64,000 nt of DNA from Hymenobacter properus (GTDB lineage Bacteria; Bacteroidota; Bacteroidia; Cytophagales; Hymenobacteraceae). Where the stretch lies: NCBI RefSeq assembly GCF_015694735.1, contig NZ_JADQDP010000001.1, positions 124,001 to 188,000 of the forward strand, in the 5' to 3' direction. Positions within the stretch are counted from its first letter, which is position 1; the number at the start of each line of letters is the position of its first letter. The notes beneath the pieces were generated by a model, which had not been told where the DNA came from, did no database searches, and saw nothing but the letters and a program-made list of their open reading frames with translations. Shown here piece by piece: positions 36,037-43,544 of this stretch. Both the position numbers and the translations under genes were made by a program.

Positions 36037-36536
36037 ACAAAACTCAGGTAGTACAGTGGGCATCAATCCCAGTGGGAACATTGGGCTTTCTGGCTCTTTT
36101 CGGGCTGGGGATGGGATTAACCAGTGAATCCTATAACATTTTTGCTCCATACATCGACACACAGTTTGCGCAGGATTATTCTCCCGACAAATTTGAACAA
36201 GTGACAATCGGGATGAGCGAAGACAACGTCCGGCAATTGGTGGGATTACCTCTTTTTGAAAATATAAATCCTTACAAAACTGAAGCAGAGGAACTTATAG
36301 CAAGTGAGGCCGATGCCAAGCACGATATGGGTGCCCAGCTATACAATCTCATGCGTGCTCATTACGATACTCGTGTTTATAAACTTTGGGAGTACACCAA
36401 CGACGGAAAACTGTACACTACTGCAAGATTAGCCGGAAGCAACAACTGGAACGATTTTGCTTGGTACCGTTCTTCGGTAAGCCTTGATTCTGCTGGAATT
36501 GTTATCAGTATTGATAAAGGATGGTCTTACGATTGA
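36033..36536 (+). CDS. Membrane-anchored protein with BamE/SmpA-like motif
   Basis: The 167-residue product has one N-terminal membrane span (SIPVGTLGFLALFGLGMGL) and a soluble part. EQVTIGMSEDNVRQLVGLPLF is the characteristic opening of BamE/SmpA/OmlA-like domains (helix, Gly-Met-Ser, then Gly-x-Pro), which occur in outer membrane assembly lipoproteins and in unrelated exported proteins. KLWEYTNDGKLYTTARL and SVSLDSAGIVISIDKGWSY form the sheet. The ATG at 36033 is chosen because of the ATGA overlap with the small upstream gene. The pair has a lower GC content than most of the window. Its end overlaps the end of the convergent hydrolase gene by 32 bases. Confidence 0.65.
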   Translation: MNKTQVVQWASIPVGTLGFLALFGLGMGLTSESYNIFAPYIDTQFAQDYSPDKFEQVTIGMSEDNVRQLVGLPLFENINPYKTEAEELIASEADAKHDMGAQLYNLMRAHYDTRVYKLWEYTNDGKLYTTARLAGSNNWNDFAWYRSSVSLDSAGIVISIDKGWSYD

Positions 36537-37557
36537 CGGCTATGTAGTAGCGCCCCAGAAACCTCTGAATCTGCTGCTCCCAGTCCGCCGAGTAGCGCTT
36601 CCAGTACGGCTCGTGGCCCACGCCCTCGAAATCGTGCCGCGCCTTCGGTCCAGCCAGATTAGCGAAAATGGCATCGGTTTCGGCGCGGGTCACGCGCGGG
36701 TCGGCAGTGCCCCAGAGCAGGAGGGTGGGCGTATGGATTTGGCTGGCGTAGTGCTCAGCGTTGAGACCAAAGGCCCAGAAGCCGTTTTGCACGCCGCCCC
36801 AGAACACCAGCAAATCGGCCATGGGGAAGCCGGGCACGTGCATGGAGGCAAAGCGGTTGTAGGCCGTTTGACGCATGTTGCCGTAGGGGCATTCGAGGAT
36901 GTTGGCGGTGGGGCGCACGCCCAATTCGGCCTCGGCTCGCATAATGGCCACGGCGCCCATGCTGACGCCGTAGAGGATTAGCTCGTTCTCACGTTGGGCC
37001 TCACCCCCCGGCCCCCTCTCCGGTAGAGAGGGGGAGCCGGACGATTTAGTGGTAGAATCATTTAGCCAGTGAAATACTGCCGCAACGTCCTCGGCCTCGC
37101 GGTAGCCTACGGTGGTGCGGAAGCCGGCCGAGTTGCCGTTGCCGGCCTGGTCCACGAGTAGCACTTTGTAGCCCAGGCGGCGGAAGTATCCGGCTTCATG
37201 GGTGAGGTGCGATTTGCTGCTGGTGTAGCCATGGAATAGGGCCACGGTGCCGCGCGCCCGGCCGCTGTCGGGCGGGGCCAGCCAGGCTTCGAGTGGGCCG
37301 TTGGGGCTTTTGATGGTGACGGTTTTGACCAGGAAGGCGGGTAGGGGGCCGTTCTGTGGCTTGGGGTTGCGGATGCCGGTGAGCAGCAGCCACAGCTTCT
37401 GGCCAGGGCTGAGCTGCTCGGGGTTGGGCGAGTGCAGGCCAGACTCGTTGGCGAAGTGGGTGAAGCGCCAGGCGTGGAAAAAGGCCACGGCATTCATCAG
37501 GACGAAGCCGGTTAGCAGCAGAATAGCAAGGCGACGAAAGCGGAAACGTTTCTTCAT
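36505..37557 (-). CDS. Membrane-anchored alpha/beta hydrolase carrying an in-frame repeat insertion
   Basis: The 350-residue product has an N-terminal signal anchor (LAILLLTGFVLMNAVAFFHA) and an alpha/beta hydrolase fold. GTVALFHGYTSSKSH forms the oxyanion area, LILYGVSMGAV the nucleophile elbow, LLLWGTADPRV the acid and FEGVGHEPYW the catalytic histidine. Between the helix VAAVFHWLND and the nucleophile strand there are about 25 extra residues including SGSPSLPERGPGG, which are encoded by a G/C-rich hairpin repeat at 36999-37038. That loop lies on the surface in this fold, so the enzyme may still work. Its last 32 bases overlap the convergent BamE-like gene. Substrate is unknown. Confidence 0.8.
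   Translation of the reverse strand: MKKRFRFRRLAILLLTGFVLMNAVAFFHAWRFTHFANESGLHSPNPEQLSPGQKLWLLLTGIRNPKPQNGPLPAFLVKTVTIKSPNGPLEAWLAPPDSGRARGTVALFHGYTSSKSHLTHEAGYFRRLGYKVLLVDQAGNGNSAGFRTTVGYREAEDVAAVFHWLNDSTTKSSGSPSLPERGPGGEAQRENELILYGVSMGAVAIMRAEAELGVRPTANILECPYGNMRQTAYNRFASMHVPGFPMADLLVFWGGVQNGFWAFGLNAEHYASQIHTPTLLLWGTADPRVTRAETDAIFANLAGPKARHDFEGVGHEPYWKRYSADWEQQIQRFLGRYYIAVNRKTILYQY
36999..37038. repeat. G/C-rich hairpin repeat inserted in frame within the hydrolase gene
   Basis: CCCCCTCTC (37012-37020) pairs perfectly with GAGAGGGGG (37026-37034) around CGGTA. The unit has the form CCTCACCCCC...CCCTCTCC...GAGAGGGGG that I recall as a dispersed repeat in many Bacteroidota genomes. Here it encodes SPSLPERGPGGEA in the hydrolase. 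Confidence 0.65.
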
Positions 37558-37564
37558 TTAGGGG

Positions 37565-38152
37565 CTAGAAACGCCGGATGGTGCCGCTTATTTTGCGAAG
37601 CTCCATTACTTCGCCTGCCGCCAGCTCCCGCCATTGGCCGGGCTGCAACTCGCCCAATTCCAAAGGGCCGATGGCCGCCCGCACCAACCGCAGGCAGGGC
37701 AGCCCCACGGCCGCGCACATCTTGCGCACCTGGCGGTTCATACCCTGCGAAATCTGGATTTCCAGCCAGGTGGTGGGGATGCTGGCCCGGTAGCGGATGG
37801 GCGGGTTGCGTGGCCACAGGCCCGATGGTTCCGGTATTTCGGCGGCGCTGGCGGGGTCGCAGAGGCCGTCTTTTATCTGCACGCCGCGGCGCAGGTGCTG
37901 CAAGGCCGCTTCCGACACTGTTCCTTCCACCTGGGCCCAATAGGTTTTCGGAACTTTGAATTTGGGGTCGCTGAGGCGGTGCTGGAGTTGCTTGTCGTCG
38001 GTGAGCAGGAGCAGGCCCTCGCTGTCGAAATCGAGCCGGCCCACGGGGTACACGTTGGGCACGGGCACAAAATCCTTGAGCGTGGCGCGGCCGTGCTCGT
38101 CGGTGAACTGGGTGAGGACTTCGTAGGGCTTGTTGAGGAGAATATAGCGCAT
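37565..38152 (-). CDS. Pseudouridine synthase, RluE/RsuA family
   Basis: The 195-residue product starts with RYILLNKPYEVLTQFTD and contains VYPVGRLDFDSEGLLLLTDD, the conserved motif with the catalytic aspartate (GRLDFDSEGLL). TYWAQVEG, IQISQGMNRQVRKMCAAVGL and RLVRAAIGPLELGEL complete the signature. The N-terminal S4 domain of RsuA/RluB is missing, which points to the RluE branch that modifies 23S rRNA. The enzyme acts in the cytoplasm on ribosomal RNA. It ends 7 bases upstream of the hydrolase start and shares its direction. The repeat at 38183-38270 lies just before its start. Confidence 0.9.
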   Translation of the reverse strand: MRYILLNKPYEVLTQFTDEHGRATLKDFVPVPNVYPVGRLDFDSEGLLLLTDDKQLQHRLSDPKFKVPKTYWAQVEGTVSEAALQHLRRGVQIKDGLCDPASAAEIPEPSGLWPRNPPIRYRASIPTTWLEIQISQGMNRQVRKMCAAVGLPCLRLVRAAIGPLELGELQPGQWRELAAGEVMELRKISGTIRRF

Positions 38153-38182
38153 TTTTCAGCTTAGAACGTCATACAAAAGAAC

Positions 38183-38270
38183 GTCATGCTGAGCGCAGCC
38201 GAAGCATCTCTACCGCGAGAGTAAATGATTACTTCAGCGGGAGAGATGCTTCGGCTGCGCTCAGCATGAC
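38183..38270. repeat. Palindromic GTCAT...ATGAC element, subfamily B, near-perfect copy
   Basis: The 88 bp copy has arms beginning GTCATGCTGAGCGCAGCCGA, and the inverse at the right end is identical over at least 28 bases. The loop is AGAGTAAATGATTACTT. An additional GTCAT occurs 15 bases before the left end (38168), as at the copy at 40312. It lies between the pseudouridine synthase gene and the MBL-fold gene. Confidence 0.93.
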
Positions 38271-38290
38271 GTTCCTTTCTCCTCTATTTA

Positions 38291-39421
38291 CTACTCCCAC
38301 CAGCGCGACTTGGGCAGCTCGGTGCCCAAAGTTACCGGTTCGCCCAGGTGCGGCGTGGTGATGGGCTGGCCCAGGCGCGCGGCTTCGGCGGTGGCGCGGG
38401 TCACGGGCTCGTTCCAGGCGTGGAGGCTCTCGGTGAAGGCGCCCCAGTGCACGGGCAACATCACGGCGGCACGGACGTCGCGGGCGGCCTGCACGCTCTG
38501 CTCGGGCTTCATGTGGATATCGGCCCAGCTTTCGTTGTATTGCCCGCACTCCACCAGTGCGAGGTCGAAGGGACCGTACTGCCGGCCGATGGCGGCAAAG
38601 TGCGGCCCGTAGCCGCCGTCGCCGGTGTAGAACACGCGCTTGGCGGGCGCCTGCATCACCCAGGAGCACCACAGCGTGGAATTGCGGTTGCCCAGGCCGC
38701 GGCCCGAAAAGTGACGGCTGGGCGTGCAGCGCACCGTGAGGCCGTTGGCCACGCGGGCGCTGTCGCCCCAGTTCATTTCCACAATTTTCGCATTCGGTAC
38801 GCCCCAGCGACGCAGGTGCGGCCCTATGCCCAGCGGCACGTAGAAGTGGCCCACCTTGTCCTTGATTTTGCGGACGGTGGCGTAATCGAGGTGGTCGTAG
38901 TGGTCGTGTGAGATGAGGACGGCTGCGATGGGGGGCAGCTTTTCCGGCGCAATGGCCAGGCTGCGGTTGTAGCGGTTGGGCGTGGCCCAGCTTACGGGCC
39001 CCATTTCCACGCTCAGCATGGGGTCGAGCAGCACGTTCTGACCGGCAATTTCTACCAGGCTGGCCGAGTGGCCGAACCACGTCACGCGCACCATTTCGGC
39101 CGGTTTTTGAGTGATGGCCAGCGAATCGAGCGGCTGGGTGGGGAGCGGGCCGGGCGGTGCAGCCTGCTTCGACTTGTGGAACAGGAATTTCCACATCACC
39201 GAAGGCATGCTGCCGCCGGTCATCTCCCGAGTCGGAATCAGGTTCACGAACTCGCCCTCTTTCGCGTTGTAGTGGCCCGATTTGATGTAAACCTCCTTAT
39301 CGACCTTGGTAGGCTTGCCGCCCAACTGCGGGCTTAGGCTGGTGAAAGCCACTACCGCAATGAGGAGGGTTCCAAGAATGCCGCCAGTCGTCATGAGGAA
39401 GATTTTAAAAGGTTTACGCAT
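38291..39421 (-). CDS. Metallo-beta-lactamase fold hydrolase (UlaG/NAPE-PLD-like)
   Basis: The 376-residue product has an N-terminal membrane anchor (IFLMTTGGILGTLLIAVVAF) followed by an MBL fold. The zinc motif is ISHDHYDHLDYATV (H-x-H-x-D-H), with FGHSASLVEI before it, FYTGDGGYG for the bridging aspartate and LPVHWGAFTESLHAW for the last ligand. RCTPSRHFSGRGLGNR is the loop typical of the NAPE-PLD/UlaG-like branch, which cleaves phosphodiester-containing lipids or lactones. The start at 39421 (MRKPFKIFL) is chosen because the further upstream frame, MRRSFAALRMTT, is a translation of the repeat at 39447-39526 and not protein. It is probably exported but anchored. Confidence 0.87.
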   Translation of the reverse strand: MRKPFKIFLMTTGGILGTLLIAVVAFTSLSPQLGGKPTKVDKEVYIKSGHYNAKEGEFVNLIPTREMTGGSMPSVMWKFLFHKSKQAAPPGPLPTQPLDSLAITQKPAEMVRVTWFGHSASLVEIAGQNVLLDPMLSVEMGPVSWATPNRYNRSLAIAPEKLPPIAAVLISHDHYDHLDYATVRKIKDKVGHFYVPLGIGPHLRRWGVPNAKIVEMNWGDSARVANGLTVRCTPSRHFSGRGLGNRNSTLWCSWVMQAPAKRVFYTGDGGYGPHFAAIGRQYGPFDLALVECGQYNESWADIHMKPEQSVQAARDVRAAVMLPVHWGAFTESLHAWNEPVTRATAEAARLGQPITTPHLGEPVTLGTELPKSRWWE

Positions 39422-39446
39422 GGGGGTGTGGCAGTTAGAATCGGTT

Positions 39447-39526
39447 GTCATCCTGAGCGCAGCGAAGGACCTTCTCACGTTGAAATTTTTTGGCGTGAGA
39501 AGGTCCTTCGCTGCGCTCAGGATGAC
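39447..39526. repeat. Palindromic GTCAT...ATGAC element, subfamily A, provides a stop codon
   Basis: The 80 bp copy has left arm GTCATCCTGAGCGCAGCGAA followed by GGACCTTCTCACG, a TTGAAATTTTTTGG loop and a perfectly inverted right arm. Bases 39517-39526 belong both to the element and to the end of the epimerase-like gene, which uses the TGA in its right end. Confidence 0.93.
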
Positions 39527-40203
39527 AGGGAACTTCCTTCAACCGCCCGGGCGCGGGCCAGCGCTACGATGTCGCGCACTTCCAATACCGGTTTGGAATA
39601 GCCAAAATCGGCCGCGTTAATCATGGCCCGGCCTACTTCCTGCATGGTGCTTACGTACTGCGGCGTCACCTTGCGGGCCAGCGGGTAGAGCCAGGCAATG
39701 GCGCCGTACCACTTCAGAATATTGCGCTGGCCGGGCGTGGCCTTCATAAAGCCCGGCCGGAACATGTAGGCCGCGTGGAAGGGCAAGGTCAGCAGCTCGG
39801 TTTCGGTGCGGCCCTTCACGCGGGCCCAATGCTGGCTGCTGGTGCTGCTGGTGCCACTGCCCGATACGTAGATGAACGTCAGGTCCGGGTTGAGGCGGGC
39901 GAGGGTTTCGGCCACGGCCAGCGTCATGTCGTGGGTGATGCGCTCGTATTCTTCCTTGGAAATGCCTACGGAGGAGATGCCCGCGCAGAAAAAGCAAGCG
40001 TTGTAGCCGGTCAGCTGGCTTTCGACGGCGCTCAGATTGGCCAAATCGGGCACGACAATTTCACGCATTTTGGCGTGGGTGCGGCCGGTGGGCTTGCGTG
40101 TGAGCACCAGCACTTGTTCCACGTTGGGATTGTCCAGGCATTCTAGCAAAACGCCTTCGCCTACCATGCCGGTGGCGCCCGTGATGATGGCTCGTATTTT
40201 CAT
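39517..40203 (-). CDS. NAD(P)-binding epimerase/NmrA-like protein ending inside a repeat
   Basis: The 228-residue product has a Rossmann fold opening (MKIRAIITGATGMVGEGVLL) with the G-x-x-G-x-x-G nucleotide loop, then ACFFCAGISSVGISKEEYER and LTFIYVSGSGTSSTSSQHWAR, matching the short atypical SDR branch of nucleoside-diphosphate-sugar epimerase-like proteins. A catalytic Tyr-x3-Lys is not clear; GRTETELL and FRPGFMKATPG are typical of this branch. Substrate is unknown. The final residues LSS and the TGA stop are encoded by the right end of the palindromic element at 39447-39526, so its C-terminus was altered by the insertion. The start at 40203 gives the usual strand. Confidence 0.83.
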   Translation of the reverse strand: MKIRAIITGATGMVGEGVLLECLDNPNVEQVLVLTRKPTGRTHAKMREIVVPDLANLSAVESQLTGYNACFFCAGISSVGISKEEYERITHDMTLAVAETLARLNPDLTFIYVSGSGTSSTSSQHWARVKGRTETELLTLPFHAAYMFRPGFMKATPGQRNILKWYGAIAWLYPLARKVTPQYVSTMQEVGRAMINAADFGYSKPVLEVRDIVALARARAVEGSSLSS

Positions 40204-40311
40204 GGTCGGTTCGATAAAGTAGCAGTGAGGACGATTTCGCGTCGGTTCTACTTTACGGATGAGCCGATTATTCGGGCCTAATAAGTTTAGAAGCACGTCA
40301 TGTAGAAGCAG

Positions 40312-40485
40312 GTCATGCCGAGCGCAGCCGAGGCATCTTGCGTGGGTTAGTAATCCACTCGCCTGTCATCCTGAGCGCAGCGAAGGACCTTCTCACGTCA
40401 GAGTAAGTAACTCAAGCGTGAGAAGGTCCTTCGCTGCGCTCAGGATGACAAACGGCGCAGGCGAGATGCCTCGCGCTCGGCTTGA
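40312..40485. repeat. Palindromic element, subfamily B, interrupted by a second element
   Basis: The left half runs from GTCATGCCGAGC at 40312 to about 40361, and the right half from about 40452 (GCGCAGGCGAGATGCC) to GGCTTGAC at 40485. The two halves resemble the intact copy at 59298-59382 (GAGGCATCT in the left arm, GAGATGCCTCG in the right). Between them lies a complete subfamily A element. An extra GTCAT occurs 15 bases before the left end (40297). It is the main feature of the 300-base gap between the epimerase-like and VWA genes. Confidence 0.9.
40365..40449. repeat. Intact subfamily A element inserted into the loop of a subfamily B element
   Basis: The 85 bp copy begins GTCATCCTGAGCGCAGCGAA and ends with the perfect inverse. 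The inner arms are GGACCTTCTCACG and CGTGAGAAGGTCC, and the loop is TCAGAGTAAGTAACTCAAG. Its boundaries with the surrounding element are sharp. Confidence 0.93.
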
Positions 40486-40503
40486 CGTTTCAGTTTCTTA
40501 TCC

Positions 40504-42585
40504 TTACACGCTGCCCGAGTACTTCCGCACGACCCACTCCACCGTCAAAAAGGCCAGGATGACGAAGAAAATCCACTTCAGATTTATCAGGTCCTTCAGG
40601 TCTTCCTCCGCCGAAATTACCGGCTTGTAGTCCGCTTTTTCGATGTCCTGCGCCAGTTGGTCGAGCTGCGAGGGATAGTAAAGCCGCGAGCCACTGCGGC
40701 GCGACAACTGCGCCAGCAGGTTGTGGTCGGCCTTCGATTCCAGAGCTTCCAGGGGCTGCGCCTGCACCAGCAGCTCGCCCGCATCCTGCTGAGCCTGGCC
40801 GCCCAAAGTGGCGCGGGCCTGATACTTGTAAAGCCCCGCCGGCAGCGGGCCCAGGTGCAGCGGCGAGCCGTCCTCGGCGTTAGCGAACGAAAAGCGGCGG
40901 GTTTGCTGCTTGGCGTCGGTCAGGGTGAGGTCGATTTTCTGGTTGTAGAGGCGCTCGAACACCGCGTTGTAGGTTTCGGCGCCTAGCGTCACGTCATCCT
41001 GCGTGCCGAAAGCGTCCTGCGTAGGGTACACGTCGAGGCGCTTTTTGTTGGCGTTTTGGGTCAGCAGCTGCAGCGTGCGGATGATGAGGCGGTCGTAGGC
41101 TTCGGGCCGGTCGTCGTGGGCCACGGCCTCGCTCAGGCGCCACTGCCAGCTGCCATCGGTGAGCAGGGTGGCCTGCCGCCGGTCCTGGGGGCCACCGAAC
41201 ACTAGCAACGGCTTCTGGGTGCGCACGCGGCCCACCTGCTGCCAGAGGGCCGCCTCGGCCCCCGCCCCGAGGCGGTAGTCGCCAAAAGGCACGGGTGCGG
41301 GCGGGTACTCGGCATAGCGGCGGGCGGCTTCCTCGTCAGTAGCAAAGCGGGCAAAGCCGGGGTTGGGCACGGGCGTCACCTCATCGGTCTGCGCCCCGCG
41401 CGGCTGAATGGTGAGGCCGGCACCGAGCTGGTTGTAAGCCGCCAGGTCCGATTGAGCCCCTAAAATGTAGAAGGCAGGCGTTTTGCGGGCCTTCACCTGA
41501 GCCAGAATCTCGTTGCCTAGCCCGCCCTGGGCCGGCAGCTGGTGCAGAATGGCTACGTCGAAATCAGCATCGGCTTTCAGCGGCAGCACGCCGGAAATGG
41601 CTAGCGTAAGGTCAAAATTGTCATTGGCCAGGATGGCGGCGCGCAGGGCCTTGAGGTCGGGGTGGGGGGCAGCGCCAGCCAGTAGCACGCGCAGCTTGCC
41701 CTTCACAATTTCAATGAATGCCGTGCGGGCGTTGTTCAGCTCCGTAAACTCGCCCACTTGGGGCGTAATGCGCACCTCGTAGCGACGCTTGCCCGGTGCG
41801 GGCGCCGTGAGCTGGAAAGTGGTGCGCACCCGGCGCCGGCCCGCCGGCAGCGCCACGCGGCGCGAATCGAGCACCCGGCCGCCCTCGCGCAGTTCCACGG
41901 TGGCTGCGCCACCCGCGTAGCCCTCAAAGCCCAGCTCGGCCTCAATGGGAAACTTGTTGCCGCTAAAGGCCACCCGGTTGTAGGTGAGGCCGGTGAGTCG
42001 CAAGTCTTTCTTGGGCACGGTGTCGCCCACGGCCACGCTGTAAATCGGGAAGCTGAACTCGGAGTAAGCCGGGCTGCGGCCCTGGTTCACGAGTCCGTCG
42101 CTCAGCAGCACAGTGGCGGCTAGGTTGCGGCCATCATACGCCTCGCGGGTGCCGCTAAGCAGCTGGTCGAGGTCGGTGCTGGCGGCCGAGAAGCGCAGCG
42201 AATCGAGCCGGGCCGGGCGGTTGGGTGCGCTGGTCAGCGTGCGGGTTTCGACGGAGAAACCCTTACCGCGCAACGTTTCGGCCAGCCGGGCGAGGCCGCT
42301 GGTGGCCTGGCCGAGCACAGCCTTGGGCGTGAACAGCTCCACCGACTGCGAGTTATCGACGGCCAGCACCACAGTGGGCTGCTCGGTGTGCGTGGTAGTG
42401 CTTTTGATGAACGGCCCAAGCAGCAGGTAGCACAGAAAGCTCACCACGGCGAAGCGCAACGCCGCCAGCGCGTAGTTCAGGCGCCGGCTCCAGGTCGCTT
42501 TGGCCGAGTATTGCAGGGCGGCGTAGCCCGCGCCCACCAGCAGGCAGACGAGGATGAGCCAGGGAGAGTATTGGGTGGTCAGCAA
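40504..42585 (-). CDS. Membrane protein with von Willebrand factor A-like domain
   Basis: The 693-residue product has two N-terminal membrane spans (SPWLILVCLLVGAGYAALQY and FAVVSFLCYLLLGPFI), then a VWA-like domain (TVVLAVDNSQSVELF with the D-x-S-x-S MIDAS motif and ATVLLSDGLVNQGR). Ig-like beta regions follow, then a class I glutamine-amidotransferase-like segment (FDVAILHQLPAQGG), and a final membrane span (LKWIFFVILAFLTVEWVV). This resembles the BatA/BatD-like exported group seen near aerotolerance operons in Bacteroidota. Metal-dependent protein binding is the likely role. The reading frame seems to start at a TTG (42585), since no ATG fits. Exact start is uncertain. It is 18 bases behind the nested repeats. 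Confidence 0.78.
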   Translation of the reverse strand: MLTTQYSPWLILVCLLVGAGYAALQYSAKATWSRRLNYALAALRFAVVSFLCYLLLGPFIKSTTTHTEQPTVVLAVDNSQSVELFTPKAVLGQATSGLARLAETLRGKGFSVETRTLTSAPNRPARLDSLRFSAASTDLDQLLSGTREAYDGRNLAATVLLSDGLVNQGRSPAYSEFSFPIYSVAVGDTVPKKDLRLTGLTYNRVAFSGNKFPIEAELGFEGYAGGAATVELREGGRVLDSRRVALPAGRRRVRTTFQLTAPAPGKRRYEVRITPQVGEFTELNNARTAFIEIVKGKLRVLLAGAAPHPDLKALRAAILANDNFDLTLAISGVLPLKADADFDVAILHQLPAQGGLGNEILAQVKARKTPAFYILGAQSDLAAYNQLGAGLTIQPRGAQTDEVTPVPNPGFARFATDEEAARRYAEYPPAPVPFGDYRLGAGAEAALWQQVGRVRTQKPLLVFGGPQDRRQATLLTDGSWQWRLSEAVAHDDRPEAYDRLIIRTLQLLTQNANKKRLDVYPTQDAFGTQDDVTLGAETYNAVFERLYNQKIDLTLTDAKQQTRRFSFANAEDGSPLHLGPLPAGLYKYQARATLGGQAQQDAGELLVQAQPLEALESKADHNLLAQLSRRSGSRLYYPSQLDQLAQDIEKADYKPVISAEEDLKDLINLKWIFFVILAFLTVEWVVRKYSGSV

Positions 42586-42652
42586 ACGGAAATCGGATTG
42601 AATCAGCGCTAAAGGTCGGCTCGCGCGGCCAAAGTTGCAGCCGACTGCTTTC

Positions 42653-43315
42653 TCAACGGCTGAGCACAGTAACCAGTTCGGGGCTATTAAAGATGCTGCC
42701 CGGCGAAATCACCGGTTCGTTCAGCGGCAGCTTATCGCCGTACCGCTCTTTCAGCTTGGCCTGCACGGCGGGGTGGCTGAGGTCGAAGTCGCCTAGCTTT
42801 TGCAAAGTGCCCAGGCGGCGGTGCAGGCTGCGCTCGTACACTTTATAAATCAATTCAGAGCAATAAATCCGGTCGTCGGACCAGCCGAAGGTGCCGTCGT
42901 AGTCGCGGCCGACCATGCCTTTGCCCACGGTTTTCATTTCCTGCAAGGCGGCAGGTGTGAGGGCCGTAGCCGCGTCGCGCAGCCGTTTCACCACGTAGTG
43001 GTCGCCCCGGCCGCGGCCCGTCCACTCCATCAGCGGCGTCACCTTCACCGGCTGCATGGCTTCCAGCACCCACCACTGCCCTTTGTCCTGATAAAGCAGC
43101 CCGCAGTGGCTCCAGGGCGAGTGCGTGGCCAGCTGAATGGCCTGGCTCTGTTCCGACCGGCTGGTGTGAAAAACTAAGTCCCCGTCGTGGAACAGCTTGC
43201 GGTCGGCCGCGGCCTGCCCAAAGCGGTGGCTGTAGGCGCGCCGCACGGGCCGCAAGGCTACCGTAACAAGCAATAGCCCGATTGCGACGAGCAGGTATTT
43301 CCGGGTGGTGAGCAT
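42653..43315 (-). CDS. YiiX-like permuted NlpC/P60 cysteine hydrolase
   Basis: The 220-residue product has a signal anchor at the N-terminus (LLVAIGLLLVTVALRPV) and a YiiX/YebB-type permuted papain fold. FHDGDLVFHTSRSEQSQA opens the domain, THSPWSHCGLLYQ carries the catalytic His, and RIYCSELIYKVYERSLH carries the catalytic Cys, in the reverse order of normal NlpC/P60 proteins. WVLEAMQPVKVTPL lies between them. Such enzymes hydrolyse amide or ester bonds in cell envelope compounds or lipids. The exact substrate is not known. The ATG at 43315 is chosen for the signal anchor; the frame to 43381 has no pattern. Confidence 0.83.
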   Translation of the reverse strand: MLTTRKYLLVAIGLLLVTVALRPVRRAYSHRFGQAAADRKLFHDGDLVFHTSRSEQSQAIQLATHSPWSHCGLLYQDKGQWWVLEAMQPVKVTPLMEWTGRGRGDHYVVKRLRDAATALTPAALQEMKTVGKGMVGRDYDGTFGWSDDRIYCSELIYKVYERSLHRRLGTLQKLGDFDLSHPAVQAKLKERYGDKLPLNEPVISPGSIFNSPELVTVLSR

Positions 43316-43364
43316 GCGAATGAATCCGGAGATGTAAGGCAAATAAATCTGATTCGGCGTCTTC

Positions 43365-43517
43365 CTATTTGAACTGCTCAATGCGAAGCTCTACTGCTTT
43401 GCGTTTGGCATAAGGACCATAAACGTGGGCATAAACAAATACAGCAAAGAACAAAGCAAACGTTGATACGGCTGCCATAGCTATGATTTGAAGCATGATA
43501 CCCCAAATTCGTCCCAT
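43365..43517 (-). CDS. Small single-span membrane protein, low GC
   Basis: The 50-residue frame from the ATG at 43517 has one hydrophobic segment (MLQIIAMAAVSTFALFFAVFVYAHVYG) and a basic C-terminus (KRKAVELRIEQFK). The frame can extend to 43565. Base composition is much lower in GC than the surrounding genes, and it is divergent from another low-GC gene at 43545. No homology is recognised. It may be a real membrane peptide or a chance frame in foreign DNA. Confidence 0.4.
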   Translation of the reverse strand: MGRIWGIMLQIIAMAAVSTFALFFAVFVYAHVYGPYAKRKAVELRIEQFK

Positions 43518-43544
43518 GTAATATTTGCTTGGCCTGCTTTGGTT

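Noticed and set aside
39422..39478. N-terminal extension MRRSFAALRMTT of the MBL-fold hydrolase
   Set aside because: These residues are a translation of the palindromic element at 39447-39526; the true start at 39421 begins the membrane anchor.
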